Below, piece by piece: positions 1 to 5,948 of a stretch of 39,597 nt of DNA. A program made the position numbers and the translations under genes. Location of the stretch: the IMG/VR virus record IMGVR_UViG_3300025886_000070, positions 1-39,597 of that record; one strand, 5' to 3'. The stretch is from a virus. The notes below the pieces were generated by a model. It was not told where the DNA came from. It worked only from the letters and a program-made list of their open reading frames with translations, and did not search any database. The number at the start of each line of letters is the position of its first letter. Within the stretch, counting starts at the first letter, position 1.

Positions 1-37
1 TTCGCATCGTCTTCCTTTTTTATTAAATCAATCAACA

Positions 38-601
38 ATGGCAAAAGTAAAAACAATTACAGTAAATGGTAAAGCTTCTGAGTATGATGTTACATATACT
101 AAAGCGTATGTAGCAAAAATCATCTCAGCTCAATCAGACTTATACCAAGAATTAATTCCAGGCGAACTTCCATACAATGCAATAAAAGAAATTTATGTAG
201 ATGGGTTTTTAAATGCTGAATTAGTAGGAAGTAGTTTATTATATGTTAAGGAAAAACGCAGAGACATTACTACACATGACCCTTACGTAGATCGCCAAGA
301 ACCACAGACTCCCCTAACCGCAGGTATGGGTAGATATAAAGGTCATACAGTTCCAGAAGAGTTTGATGAATCACATGCATTAGACATGGTTTTAAATGAT
401 ATGATTGAATCTATGACCGAAGAAGAGTTAGCGGAATTTTATAAGAATGAAGATACACCTGAACCGTTTGCAACCGATGTAGAGTTAGCGGAGATGAAAG
501 ATGAATCTGAAGGTATTTACTTGCAGAGTGTTACCTCACCGCCCCCTTATTGGGTTTCTGATACTACAGCAGGAGATTTAGATATAACCTACACTAACTA
601 A
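38..601 (+). CDS. Hypothetical phage protein, acidic C-terminal half
   Basis: Encodes 187 residues. I do not recognise a family. The first half (about residues 1-75) is mixed and basic, beginning KVKTITVNGKASEYDV, which looks like a small beta-rich domain. Residues 100-160 are strongly acidic (EEELAEF, ELAEMKDESEG), and the tail ends in a Pro/Tyr/Thr-rich stretch. There are no membrane segments and no signal peptide. The start is preceded by AATCAATCAACA, with no Shine-Dalgarno sequence. It lies 25 bases before the beta-helix gene, and its stop codon is part of the inverted repeat controlling that gene. A virion or head-associated role is possible but not shown. Confidence 0.7.
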   Translation: MAKVKTITVNGKASEYDVTYTKAYVAKIISAQSDLYQELIPGELPYNAIKEIYVDGFLNAELVGSSLLYVKEKRRDITTHDPYVDRQEPQTPLTAGMGRYKGHTVPEEFDESHALDMVLNDMIESMTEEELAEFYKNEDTPEPFATDVELAEMKDESEGIYLQSVTSPPPYWVSDTTAGDLDITYTN

Positions 602-622
602 ATATATAAAAAAATTAATTAG
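594..622 (+). promoter_or_regulatory. Promoter-like element inside a start-occluding hairpin, upstream of 627
   Basis: Arms 594-602 and 614-622 pair with a single mismatch (C598/A618) around an 11-base loop. The element AATATATAAAAAAATTA (601-617) lies 26 bases before the ATG at 627, the spacing seen at other copies. The right arm ends 4 bases before the ATG, and the left arm overlaps the stop codon of the preceding gene. The arms are AT-rich, so this is one of the weaker members of the hairpin family. Confidence 0.4.
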
Positions 623-626
623 AAAT

Positions 627-1073
627 ATGTTAAACGTTTATTATACACCAGGTAATGATTGGTATACAAAAATTGTATCTTTGATGCCTAAAAACTCTTA
701 CCAATTATTTGATAAAGATAACTATCCACAAGCAGGTGATGGTGATTGGGTTATTGCTTTAGAATCTGGAGATGACAGATTATCAGTTATGAATATTGAA
801 TTAAGTGGTGCTTCTATGAATACATTTTTTAAAGGCTGCAATAATTTAGATGATGTAAAGGTTGGAAAAGGATTAACTGTTGGGTGCTGTTCATTAGTTA
901 GACCAGGCACCTTAATAGGAGACCAGGTTTATATTGGAGCTGGTTCTATTATTGATATTAATTGTAATATTGGTGATGGTGTAACAATAGGAGATAATGT
1001 AACTGTTCATGAAGGTGTTACTATCCCGGCTAATACTAACATACCATCAGGGTCTGTTGTACATAGTGAATAA
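627..1073 (+). CDS. Left-handed beta-helix (hexapeptide-repeat) protein
   Basis: Encodes 148 residues. The C-terminal half (about residues 75-146) is a run of hexapeptide repeats of the [LIV]-G-x-x-x-x type (VKVGKG, TLIGDQVYIGAGS, CNIGDGVTIGDNVTV), the signature of the left-handed parallel beta-helix found in acyltransferases and related trimers. Residues 1-70 are a small alpha/beta region with several aromatic residues. The helix is short, and I cannot identify a reliable catalytic histidine loop, so either a small sugar O-acyltransferase or a non-catalytic trimeric virion protein is possible. It is followed by a clear terminator at 1104-1136, so it ends a transcription unit with the gene at 38. 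Confidence 0.75.
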   Translation: MLNVYYTPGNDWYTKIVSLMPKNSYQLFDKDNYPQAGDGDWVIALESGDDRLSVMNIELSGASMNTFFKGCNNLDDVKVGKGLTVGCCSLVRPGTLIGDQVYIGAGSIIDINCNIGDGVTIGDNVTVHEGVTIPANTNIPSGSVVHSE

Positions 1074-1103
1074 TAAATAACTTTAAATAGTAAATATTAC
1101 ATT

Positions 1104-1136
1104 AAGGACTGGTTTATGCCAGTCTTTTTTGTTTTT
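1104..1136 (+). terminator. Rho-independent terminator
   Basis: A GACTGG (1107-1112) / CCAGTC (1119-1124) stem with a 6-base loop, extended by AAG/TTT-type pairs, is followed by six T and then GTTTTTG. It lies 31 bases after the stop of the beta-helix gene and before the promoter element of the next gene. Confidence 0.85.
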
Positions 1137-1179
1137 GTAAAGATTTAAGAAATTTCTCTCAAAAAATCCTTATCTTTAA

Positions 1180-1197
1180 AATAAATACTAAAAATAG
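1180..1197 (+). promoter_or_regulatory. Putative late promoter for the outer-membrane protein gene
   Basis: AATAAATACTAAAAATAG shares the 13-base core ATACTAAAAATAG exactly with copies at 12421-12433 and 19593-19605. It sits 28 bases before the ATG at 1208, just after a terminator. This is inferred from repetition and fixed spacing; no transcript data are available. Confidence 0.6.
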
Positions 1198-1207
1198 TTC
1201 TAACTTT

Positions 1208-2416
1208 ATGAAACACTTAATTAGCATTTTAATTGGATTAGTTATGTTAACATCAACTAATGCGAGTGCTCAAAATGATTCTTTCTTTTCAAATTTATAC
1301 CAAGACTTTTTAAAGTATGGTACTATCTATGGAGGAGGGGATATAAACAATTCTATTGAGGCAGCTGAGCCTACATATTTTTTACGAACTAATCCAGACG
1401 GTAGTATATACTCAATTCCTGATGTTGTTGATAATACTCCAATTTATCCATTTGATTATAGATACGGTTTTGGTATTAGAAAGTTAGCAAGATTTAATTA
1501 TGAAAGAAAGCCAAAAAATTATTATGACGGTACCGAAAATCAATTAACATTTGGTGCACCTTCATCTGCTATACCTGGTTTGGAATATCAATTTCATTTT
1601 GAAAAGGAAAGATGGCGAGGTGAAGATTTTACTAACTATAGATTCTTTATAAAGCATACCGGTAAATATCATATTGCAAAAGTTCAAGCTAGAGAAGTTG
1701 GTAAAATTAATCTTAATTATAATTCAGCTGAACTTAGAGGAAGATTACCAATAGGCAAAAAGTTTAGTATATCTGCTGGGGCTATATTAAGAGGTCATGA
1801 AAGAGCTTATGGTTATAACCCTGTGGAAATTTGGCTAAACGAAACTAACGATAGTGGTCAAGCTATAAATCAATGGTATCAATTAGGATATGAATATGGT
1901 TACCAAGATGTTTTTTATACACAAACCAGTACAGATCCAAATACAGGTCAACCGGTAACCACACAAGATTGGTGTTGGGTAGATGCTGATGGTAATGAAG
2001 TAGCTCACTCAGATTTAGATTTTAGAGAAACGATAATGCCTGGTTTAATGAATCGTTTCAATGGTGAAGCCTGGGACTTATTAGATCCATGGATGGAGGT
2101 AGCCCCTATAGTAGGCATTGATTTTTATCATTATGAAAATAGATTCTGGGTACATGCTTACGCTAATTATATTTTACCACTTCATACATACATTGCTGGA
2201 GAAGAAGAATTTAGTTATCTTAACCGAAACAATTGGGGTCTAGGTGGATTAAGAGAAGATTCTGAACCGGAACAATGGTCTGATTATTCCTTTGGAACTT
2301 CATTAGGTTTTAAAGTAAATAAAAATCTTGGAGTATTTATTGAAGGTGAATATTCTAAAATGTGGGATAGCAAACTATACCAAACTATGTTTGGATTAAA
2401 TTATACTTTTAAATAA
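1208..2416 (+). CDS. Secreted outer-membrane beta-barrel-like protein
   Basis: Encodes 402 residues. Residues 1-22 form a Sec signal peptide (MKHLISILIGLVMLTSTNASA) with likely cleavage before Gln (ASA/QND), the Bacteroidetes Q-rule. The mature part alternates short amphipathic aromatic strands with turns (YRFFIKHTGKYHIAKVQAREV, KFSISAGAILRG, FWVHAYANYILPL, SFGTSLGFKV, LGVFIEGEYSK) and ends LNYTFK, typical of an outer-membrane barrel with a terminal aromatic strand. No enzyme motif is visible. It has its own promoter element after a terminator and heads a cluster with a membrane/coiled-coil protein and a secreted thioredoxin-fold protein. A role in altering the host surface, such as superinfection exclusion, is an inference only. 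Confidence 0.75.
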   Translation: MKHLISILIGLVMLTSTNASAQNDSFFSNLYQDFLKYGTIYGGGDINNSIEAAEPTYFLRTNPDGSIYSIPDVVDNTPIYPFDYRYGFGIRKLARFNYERKPKNYYDGTENQLTFGAPSSAIPGLEYQFHFEKERWRGEDFTNYRFFIKHTGKYHIAKVQAREVGKINLNYNSAELRGRLPIGKKFSISAGAILRGHERAYGYNPVEIWLNETNDSGQAINQWYQLGYEYGYQDVFYTQTSTDPNTGQPVTTQDWCWVDADGNEVAHSDLDFRETIMPGLMNRFNGEAWDLLDPWMEVAPIVGIDFYHYENRFWVHAYANYILPLHTYIAGEEEFSYLNRNNWGLGGLREDSEPEQWSDYSFGTSLGFKVNKNLGVFIEGEYSKMWDSKLYQTMFGLNYTFK

Positions 2417-2428
2417 GAATAGATTAAA

Positions 2429-2713
2429 ATGGCAAAAGAGTTAAATGAAGATATTGGATTTAAGGTTAGTATTAAAACTTTATTAGCAATAGGTGCAGCA
2501 ATGGCAACAGTAATCAGTATGTGGTTTGTATTACAAGCTGATATAGATGATGCAAAGAAATTACCTAAACCTGTAATTGAAAGAATGGAATTTGATATGA
2601 AGGATGAATTAATCAGACAAACTATTATGGATACGCAAGAAGATGTTGAGGAAATGAAAGAGCAACTGAAGAAGATTGATGAACGCCTTTATGAATTACA
2701 ACAAAGAAGATAA
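2429..2713 (+). CDS. Small membrane protein with C-terminal coiled coil
   Basis: Encodes 94 residues. A single transmembrane helix at about residues 15-35 (IKTLLAIGAAMATVISMWFVL) is followed by a charged region and a heptad-rich coiled coil from about residue 60 to the end (EDVEEMKEQLKKIDERLYEL). This layout resembles small phage envelope proteins such as XhlA-type or spanin-like lysis accessories, but the domain order differs and no specific family is recognised. The stop TAA is separated by one base from the ATG of the next gene, implying translational coupling. Confidence 0.7.
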   Translation: MAKELNEDIGFKVSIKTLLAIGAAMATVISMWFVLQADIDDAKKLPKPVIERMEFDMKDELIRQTIMDTQEDVEEMKEQLKKIDERLYELQQRR

Positions 2714-2714
2714 T

Positions 2715-3152
2715 ATGAAAAAGATTTTAGTAATAATATTTTTACTAGCAAACATATTTGCATCTGCACAGAACCAAAGACATTTTTTAAATTGGGTATC
2801 TGATAAAACTTTTGATGAAAAAGTTACAGGATATGGTGCTTATGAAGATCACGATGATCATGATGTAATAGTTGTAGAATTTTACGCAGAGTTTAATAAA
2901 GATAATGCATTTAAAGATTGGGCAAAGGTTGATAAATTGGATGGGGTTAAATACTATAGATGTGATATTTCTAATTCACCCCAATTAAAAAAGGATCTTA
3001 AAATTAGAATGGCACCTACTATCTTACTTTATATTAGAGGAGATGCATATATTAAATTTACAGCTAAGGCTGGTTTGGATCTTAAATGCCCAGTTGATTA
3101 TGATAAGTTAGTTAGAGCAATAGAAGTAGTAAAAATAGAATCTCAATATTAA
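2715..3152 (+). CDS. Secreted thioredoxin-fold protein lacking the CxxC active site
   Basis: Encodes 145 residues from the ATG at 2715, chosen over an in-frame ATG 39 bases upstream because only this start gives a signal peptide at the N-terminus (MKKILVIIFLLANIFASA/Q, a Q-rule site). The mature protein carries thioredoxin-fold landmarks. VIVVEFYAEF matches the strand before the active site, YYRCDISNSPQLKKDLKI matches the following strand and helix, and MAPTILLY contains the conserved cis-proline loop. The position of WCGPC is replaced by EFNKDNAF, so the redox cysteines are gone. It is probably a periplasmic binding or chaperone-like protein rather than an oxidoreductase. Two other cysteines (CDIS and KCPVD) remain. 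Confidence 0.75.
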   Translation: MKKILVIIFLLANIFASAQNQRHFLNWVSDKTFDEKVTGYGAYEDHDDHDVIVVEFYAEFNKDNAFKDWAKVDKLDGVKYYRCDISNSPQLKKDLKIRMAPTILLYIRGDAYIKFTAKAGLDLKCPVDYDKLVRAIEVVKIESQY

Positions 3153-3174
3153 TTCTGAAACAAATTTATTAAAT

Positions 3175-3193
3175 GCTATATAATTAATATAAC
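3175..3193 (+). promoter_or_regulatory. Possible promoter with an unusually long leader
   Basis: GCTATATAATTAATATAAC resembles the AATATATAnTAAAAA family. It lies about 169 bases before the ATG at 3344, unlike the 22-28 bases seen elsewhere. If it is used, the mRNA would carry a leader of about 150 bases. Confidence 0.3.
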
Positions 3194-3241
3194 AAAAAAC
3201 ATTAAGAAAACTGTGGGCACTTCTGTTCACGGCTACTCATT

Positions 3242-3261
3242 TGAAAATTTATGAAAATTTA
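3242..3261 (+). repeat. Tandem 10-bp repeat in the leader upstream of 3344
   Basis: TGAAAATTTA occurs twice head to tail (3242-3251 and 3252-3261) in the 191-base gap 3153-3343. The gap contains no convincing gene. It also holds a weak hairpin, CTGTG/CACGG, around 3211-3233. Confidence 0.5.
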
Positions 3262-3343
3262 ATTACTAGATTCATTCTCATGAAATTCAAGTGTTTTAAA
3301 AAGTGACAATAATTAATAATAATAACAAAAACAAATTTTAAAA

Positions 3344-3760
3344 ATGAAAAATTTAATTTTAACTTTCGCTCTAACAATCCTAGTAGGTTTCGGAGCAAAC
3401 GCGCAAAATGCAAAAGGTGATTGGTACGTAGGTACTAGTGATTTTACTAATACTGCATGGACTGAATTATCAATCCAACCAACAATCGGATACGCATTCT
3501 CTGATAAGTACATGGTCGGCATGAGTCTTTCTCAAGCTGATTCAACAGAGGACATGACATTAGGTCTAGAAGGAAGATATTTCCACAAAGGATTTTTTGG
3601 ATATGTTGCACTAAATGATTTTGATTTTGATCAAGCTCAATTAGGTGTAGGTAGAATGTTTGAATTCCACAAAGGATCTATGTTTGTAGACCCTAAGATC
3701 GTTTATGATCTAGGAATGGAAACAACTAACTTACAGATTGGATTTGGATTAAAATTCTAA
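3344..3760 (+). CDS. Small secreted outer-membrane beta-barrel-like protein
   Basis: Encodes 138 residues. The signal peptide MKNLILTFALTILVGFGANA is followed by Gln (Q-rule cleavage ANA/QNA). The mature protein of about 118 residues consists of alternating strands (TELSIQPTIGYAFSDKYMVGMSLSQ, MTLGLEGRYFHKGFFGYVAL, QLGVGRMFEF, SMFVDPKIVYDL) and ends LQIGFGLKF, a typical terminal strand with a C-terminal Phe. It fits an eight-stranded barrel like small OmpW/OprF-type porins. It is followed by a strong terminator and preceded by a long leader, so it looks monocistronic. The codon pattern is slightly less AT-rich than its neighbours. Function in infection is unknown. Confidence 0.75.
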   Translation: MKNLILTFALTILVGFGANAQNAKGDWYVGTSDFTNTAWTELSIQPTIGYAFSDKYMVGMSLSQADSTEDMTLGLEGRYFHKGFFGYVALNDFDFDQAQLGVGRMFEFHKGSMFVDPKIVYDLGMETTNLQIGFGLKF

Positions 3761-3780
3761 ACCAACTTTATATTAATATT

Positions 3781-3812
3781 AAAACCCAGGATTCTAGGAC
3801 CCTGGGTTTTTT
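3781..3812 (+). terminator. Rho-independent terminator
   Basis: AAAACCCAGG (3781-3790) pairs perfectly with CCTGGGTTTT (3801-3810) across a 10-base loop, with a T-rich 3' end. It lies 20 bases after the stop of the small barrel gene. Confidence 0.9.
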
Positions 3813-3835
3813 ATGCTTAAACTATTCATCATTTA

Positions 3836-3852
3836 GGTATATAATAATAAAT
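3836..3852 (+). promoter_or_regulatory. Promoter-like element upstream of 3890
   Basis: GGTATATAATAATAAAT resembles the shared AT-rich element. It follows a terminator and lies 54 bases before the ATG at 3890, so a promoter is needed here to transcribe the tRNA/bS21 region. Confidence 0.4.
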
Positions 3853-3889
3853 AAGGAATGAACTTTATTTTGTAAAAACAAACAAACAA

Positions 3890-4234
3890 ATGGAAATATT
3901 TTATTACACTTTAGGTATACTATCGGTTCTTGTAGTCATTGGGATTTTTGGTATGGTTAAGGTTTGGAACAAAATTTCAGAAATTGAATTTTCTGGTAAT
4001 GACATGGAAGATTACATTGGTGATACTGCTGATGATTTTTCTGATGAGTTAGAAAAATTGCATGCTCTCACTCAAGATGAAGTTGACAGGCTTGATCGTG
4101 AATTCAGAGAAGAATCTAATGAGTTAGGTAAACTAATTGATTCAAGATTTGACAAATATGATAATCTAATCAATAAGAGATTTGAACAATTAGAAGGTAC
4201 TATTGCAAGGTTAATAGTAAAAGAAAATAGGTAA
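3890..4234 (+). CDS. Membrane-anchored coiled-coil protein
   Basis: Encodes 114 residues. One transmembrane helix occupies residues 5-25 (YYTLGILSVLVVIGIFGMV). It is followed by an acidic linker (NDMEDYIGDTADDFSDELE) and a long charged coiled coil from about residue 60 to the end (DEVDRLDREFREE, RFDKYDNLINKRFEQLEGTIARL). It lies 10 bases before the tRNA and may be co-transcribed with it. No family is recognised. The layout matches small phage envelope or spanin-like proteins, but there is no lipobox. Confidence 0.65.
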   Translation: MEIFYYTLGILSVLVVIGIFGMVKVWNKISEIEFSGNDMEDYIGDTADDFSDELEKLHALTQDEVDRLDREFREESNELGKLIDSRFDKYDNLINKRFEQLEGTIARLIVKENR

Positions 4235-4244
4235 GTAATTACCG

Positions 4245-4317
4245 TGTGCTGTGGTGTAACTGGCAACACGTCTGTTTTTGGTACAGAAGAGTCGGGGTTC
4301 GAGCCCCTGCGGCACAA
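4245..4317 (+). tRNA. trnQ: tRNA-Gln (anticodon UUG)
   Basis: A full cloverleaf can be drawn. The acceptor is TGTGCTG/CGGCACA with the U1-A72 pair typical of tRNA-Gln. U8 is present. The D-stem is GTGT/ACAC with loop AACTGGCA, the anticodon stem is TCTGT/ACAGA with loop TTTTGGT and anticodon TTG at 4278-4280, the variable loop is AGAGT, and the T-stem is CGGGG/CCCTG with loop TTCGAGC. The discriminator is A4317, followed by CAA, so CCA is not encoded and must be added by the host enzyme. It reads CAA (and CAG by wobble). It sits directly before the bS21 gene. Confidence 0.95.
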
Positions 4318-4331
4318 CAAATATATACTAT

Positions 4332-4532
4332 ATGATAATTATAAAGCGCAATGAAAAAGAATCTATTGATAGAATGCTTAAGAGGTATAAGATAAAGCAA
4401 AAAAGAACTAAGCTAAGAACTCAACTTAAGGATAGAAAACATTTTACAAAACCGTCCGAGGCTAAAAGACTTCAAAAACAAAAGGCTATTTATATACAGA
4501 GTCTTAGATCTGATGAAGAAAAAAGATCTTAA
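4332..4532 (+). CDS. rpsU: Phage-encoded ribosomal protein bS21
   Basis: Encodes 66 residues from the ATG at 4332; a longer reading would start inside the tRNA and is rejected. The sequence matches the bacterial small-subunit protein bS21 of the Bacteroidetes type along its whole length: MIIIKRNEKESIDRMLKRYK, then KRTKLRTQLKDRKHFTKPSE, then AKRLQKQKAIYIQSLR. Tyr54 falls in the AIYIQ motif. In flavobacterial ribosomes bS21, with bS18 and bS6, has been reported to hold the 16S 3' end (anti-Shine-Dalgarno), with Tyr54 contributing. The protein could replace host bS21 in ribosomes during infection. The start lies 14 bases after the tRNA, has no Shine-Dalgarno sequence, and overlaps an AATATATACTATATG stretch resembling the phage promoter element. 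Confidence 0.92.
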   Translation: MIIIKRNEKESIDRMLKRYKIKQKRTKLRTQLKDRKHFTKPSEAKRLQKQKAIYIQSLRSDEEKRS

Positions 4533-4584
4533 AAAACTTTCACTTTACAGGTAGATTTGTTATATTTAAATAAATTAATAAATT

Positions 4585-5094
4585 ATGGAAATTAAATTAG
4601 ACATTAACGAATTTGAATTAGACGGTACAGCTAATACTGTTATCTTTGATTTGGATGGTACTTTGGCTGACATTGAAGAAAGACGAGAATTGTCTACAAA
4701 GGAAGACGGTAAAATGGATTGGGATAAATTCTTTGATCCTAATAACATTAGTTTAGATAAACCAAACTGGCCAGTTATTCACATGGCTAAAATACTTAAA
4801 GCTGCCGGTCATCATATTGTAATTTTCAGTGGGAGAAGTAAAGCTACTAAAGATACTACTAAAGAATGGTTAAATAAATTTGATGTTCCATTTGACGTAT
4901 TGAAAATGAGACCTACTGGTCATCCATTTAAGTGGATGCCAGATGATAAGCTAAAGAAGCACTGGTTGGATTTATTATTTGAAGGTGAAAAGAAAAGTGA
5001 TATTCTTTGTGTCTTTGATGATAGAGAAAAGGTAGTTAAGATGTGGAGAGAAAACGGGCTTGATTGTTTTCAGGTTGCTGAAGGTAAATTTTAA
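4585..5094 (+). CDS. Polynucleotide 3'-phosphatase (HAD family, T4 Pnk C-terminal-domain type)
   Basis: Encodes 169 residues. HAD motifs are in order: motif I VIFDLDGTLADI (Asp22 nucleophile, Asp24), motif II FSGR (Ser82), and motif IV VFDDREKVVKMW (Asp145, Asp146). The stretch LKMRPTGHPF and the ending CFQVAEGKF closely follow the 3'-phosphatase domain of T4 polynucleotide kinase, which removes 3'-phosphates or 2',3'-cyclic phosphates from nucleic acid ends. The N-terminal P-loop kinase domain is absent, so this is a stand-alone phosphatase. It probably cleans ends for ligation; the phage ligase lies 5 kb downstream. RNA rather than DNA ends cannot be excluded. Confidence 0.88.
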   Translation: MEIKLDINEFELDGTANTVIFDLDGTLADIEERRELSTKEDGKMDWDKFFDPNNISLDKPNWPVIHMAKILKAAGHHIVIFSGRSKATKDTTKEWLNKFDVPFDVLKMRPTGHPFKWMPDDKLKKHWLDLLFEGEKKSDILCVFDDREKVVKMWRENGLDCFQVAEGKF

Positions 5095-5103
5095 AAATTA
5101 AAA

Positions 5104-5274
5104 ATGACAAATAAATTATACAGAGGAGACGGATACATCGGAGGTGTATGCCAAGGGCTTGGTGAGTGGTCAGGATTACCTTCTATTTTATGGAGGGTTG
5201 CTTTTCTATTTTTTATACCTGCAGCATTCTGGGTATACATAGTATTATGGATAGCTTTATCTAAAGAATTATGA
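5104..5274 (+). CDS. PspC-domain miniprotein
   Basis: Encodes 56 residues. YRGDGYIGGVCQGLGEWSG followed by LPSILWRVAFLFF is the core of the PspC family (YRs..dr.igGVCgGLAeyfgid..lvRl), and one or two membrane segments follow (AFLFFIPAAFWVYIVLWIAL). In bacteria PspC-like proteins sense or respond to inner-membrane stress. It starts 9 bases after the phosphatase stop and overlaps the next small membrane gene by ATGA. Its position just before the endolysin suggests an envelope role during infection or lysis timing, which is inference. Confidence 0.8.
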   Translation: MTNKLYRGDGYIGGVCQGLGEWSGLPSILWRVAFLFFIPAAFWVYIVLWIALSKEL

Positions 5275-5363
5275 AAAGATTTTTAACTAAATTAGAATCA
5301 ATAGATATTTTTCTAATTATAGCATTGGGGTATTTTTCTCTAATGCTTATTTGTTTAACTTAA
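5271..5363 (+). CDS. Tiny single-pass membrane protein
   Basis: Encodes 30 residues, MKRFLTKLESIDIFLIIALG then YFSLMLICLT: a short basic N-terminus and one hydrophobic helix. The ATG overlaps the stop of the PspC-like gene (ATGA), and the stop is followed 9 bases later by the endolysin gene. This tight coupling supports a real gene. It may be a holin or holin accessory because of its neighbour, but the sequence alone cannot show this. Confidence 0.55.
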   Translation: MKRFLTKLESIDIFLIIALGYFSLMLICLT

Positions 5364-5372
5364 AAAAAGTAT

Positions 5373-5942
5373 ATGATATTTAAATACGACAAGGATCAAT
5401 TAAAGTATAGCAAAGTATGTATTAAAACTTGGGTTCTTTATCTTTTATCAATTTTATTATTAATTTCTATTGTTGGATTTTCTATTGGGAGAACCACCGC
5501 AAAGGAGGTTATTATTGAAAATTTACAAGAAGGTGAAACTCAAATTTTTATTGCTCAAGTAGATACTTTCTCTCAAGATAAATTAATATCAATGTTAAGT
5601 GATCTTAATGTTGACTACCCCCACATAGTAATGGCACAATCTATTTTAGAAACTGGTCATTTTAAAAGTGATATCTTTTTGGAAAACCATAACCTCTTCG
5701 GTATGAAACAGGCAAGACGTAGAATTACAACAGCAGAAGGTACTAGTAGGAATCATGCTTACTATAATCATTGGAGAGAATCGGTATATGATTATGCCTT
5801 TTATCAGTGTAGGTATTTAAGTAAGCTAGATTCTGAAGAAGATTATTTTGAATACTTAGGTGCAAGTTATGCAGAAGCAACAAACTATGTTAAGATGCTT
5901 AAACAAGTAATTAAGAAAAATGACCTTGAAAAATTATTTTAA
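5373..5942 (+). CDS. Endolysin, GH73 glucosaminidase with N-terminal signal anchor
   Basis: Encodes 189 residues. A basic N-terminus and one transmembrane helix at about residues 19-38 (TWVLYLLSILLLISIVGFSI) form a signal anchor. The C-terminal domain (about residues 65-185) is of the FlgJ/Bax glucosaminidase family: PHIVMAQSILETGHFKSDI contains the catalytic Glu93, and ENHNLFGMKQ and the later YDYAFYQCRYLS match the family. It would cleave the glycan backbone of peptidoglycan. The uncleaved anchor suggests a SAR-type endolysin exported by the host Sec system and released on membrane depolarisation. The spike protein in this window has no lysozyme domain, so this is the visible muralytic enzyme. 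Confidence 0.85.
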   Translation: MIFKYDKDQLKYSKVCIKTWVLYLLSILLLISIVGFSIGRTTAKEVIIENLQEGETQIFIAQVDTFSQDKLISMLSDLNVDYPHIVMAQSILETGHFKSDIFLENHNLFGMKQARRRITTAEGTSRNHAYYNHWRESVYDYAFYQCRYLSKLDSEEDYFEYLGASYAEATNYVKMLKQVIKKNDLEKLF

Positions 5943-5948
5943 TAAACT

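Noticed and set aside
4278-4331. Longer bS21 start inside the tRNA gene
   Set aside because: It would add 18 residues encoded by tRNA sequence; the ATG at 4332 gives the canonical bS21 N-terminus.
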